This document shows, piece by piece, positions 41,047-41,118 of a DNA stretch of 41,118 nucleotides (positions within the stretch are counted from its first letter, which is position 1; every line of letters begins with the position of its first letter). The notes beneath the pieces were generated by a model, which saw only the letters and a program-made list of their open reading frames with translations, did no database searches and was not told where the DNA came from. Origin of the DNA: an uncultured Clostridium sp. (GTDB taxonomy: Bacteria; Bacillota; Clostridia; TANB77; CAG-508); contig CANAQC010000011.1 of assembly GCA_947363765.1 (NCBI GenBank), forward strand, positions 1 to 41,118, in the 5' to 3' direction. A program made the position numbers and the translations under genes.

Positions 41047-41118
41047 TTCTTTTTTATCATATAATTTTTATTGTTAATTGTTTCAACATTTAATGTAGAA
41101 CTCAAATATAAATCGACT

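Overview
The window is strongly AT-rich bacterial chromosome with the gene content and order of a low-GC Firmicute, most likely an uncultivated gut-type Clostridia lineage. The evidence is a pyrH-frr-uppS-cdsA-rseP run, hrcA-grpE-dnaK-dnaJ, gap-pgk-tpiA-gpmI, the GGGtGRT/NifU-like pair, purine-rich ribosome binding sites and several TTG/GTG starts. Almost everything is on the minus strand. Only an RluA-type pseudouridine synthase, a small toxin and a MATE transporter are on the plus strand.

The main result is a translational anomaly. Ten otherwise normal chromosomal genes are each broken by one or two apparent frameshifts, 14 in all. The genes are mtaB, a CorB-like membrane protein, cdsA, an acyl-CoA synthetase, a GH25/LysM lysozyme, a Na+/Ca2+ exchanger, a DUF4362 protein, an ECF sigma factor, uraA and one unknown. 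Every frameshift is the same event: one extra C exactly at a codon boundary in front of a glycine GGA or GGT codon, so the zero frame shows an in-frame CGG. Skipping that C restores the family sequence each time (LGCKVN in MtaB, YPGQ in LysM, GGPANTTYGEN in UraA, and so on). Conversely, in the core genes CGG is never found in frame as an arginine codon, whereas about 20 out-of-frame CGG strings cause no shift. The simplest reading is that CGG has no normal arginine decoding in this organism and the ribosome moves +1 there, reading C-GGN as glycine. I therefore annotate these genes as single intact CDSs spanning the shift sites. In-frame CGG read through as Arg (six codons) is seen only in four genes that look newly acquired: a cupin, a 98-residue membrane protein, a lipoprotein and a DUF5662 protein.

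Layout: 1-7.5 kb holds mtaB, mreB, a CorB-like gene, a roughly 590-nt structured RNA with its own promoter, and the lipid/translation cluster rseP, cdsA, uppS, frr, pyrH. 7.7-13.4 kb holds an RluA family gene, acyl-CoA synthetase, cupin, lysozyme and exchanger. 13.4-17.6 kb has a PadR-controlled envelope-stress-like operon and a membrane-tethered sigma factor with a DUF4362 partner. 17.7-25.5 kb has the GGGtGRT pair, a DUF600 immunity-like gene and lower glycolysis. 25.7-30.6 kb is the HrcA heat-shock operon under two divergent CIRCE-like operators. 31-33 kb is uracil salvage (upp-uraA). 33.4-41 kb is accessory DNA: unknown genes, a decayed HEPN gene, a lipoprotein, a complete type I toxin-antitoxin locus of Fst/par type, DUF5662, a MATE transporter and an ORF6N protein.
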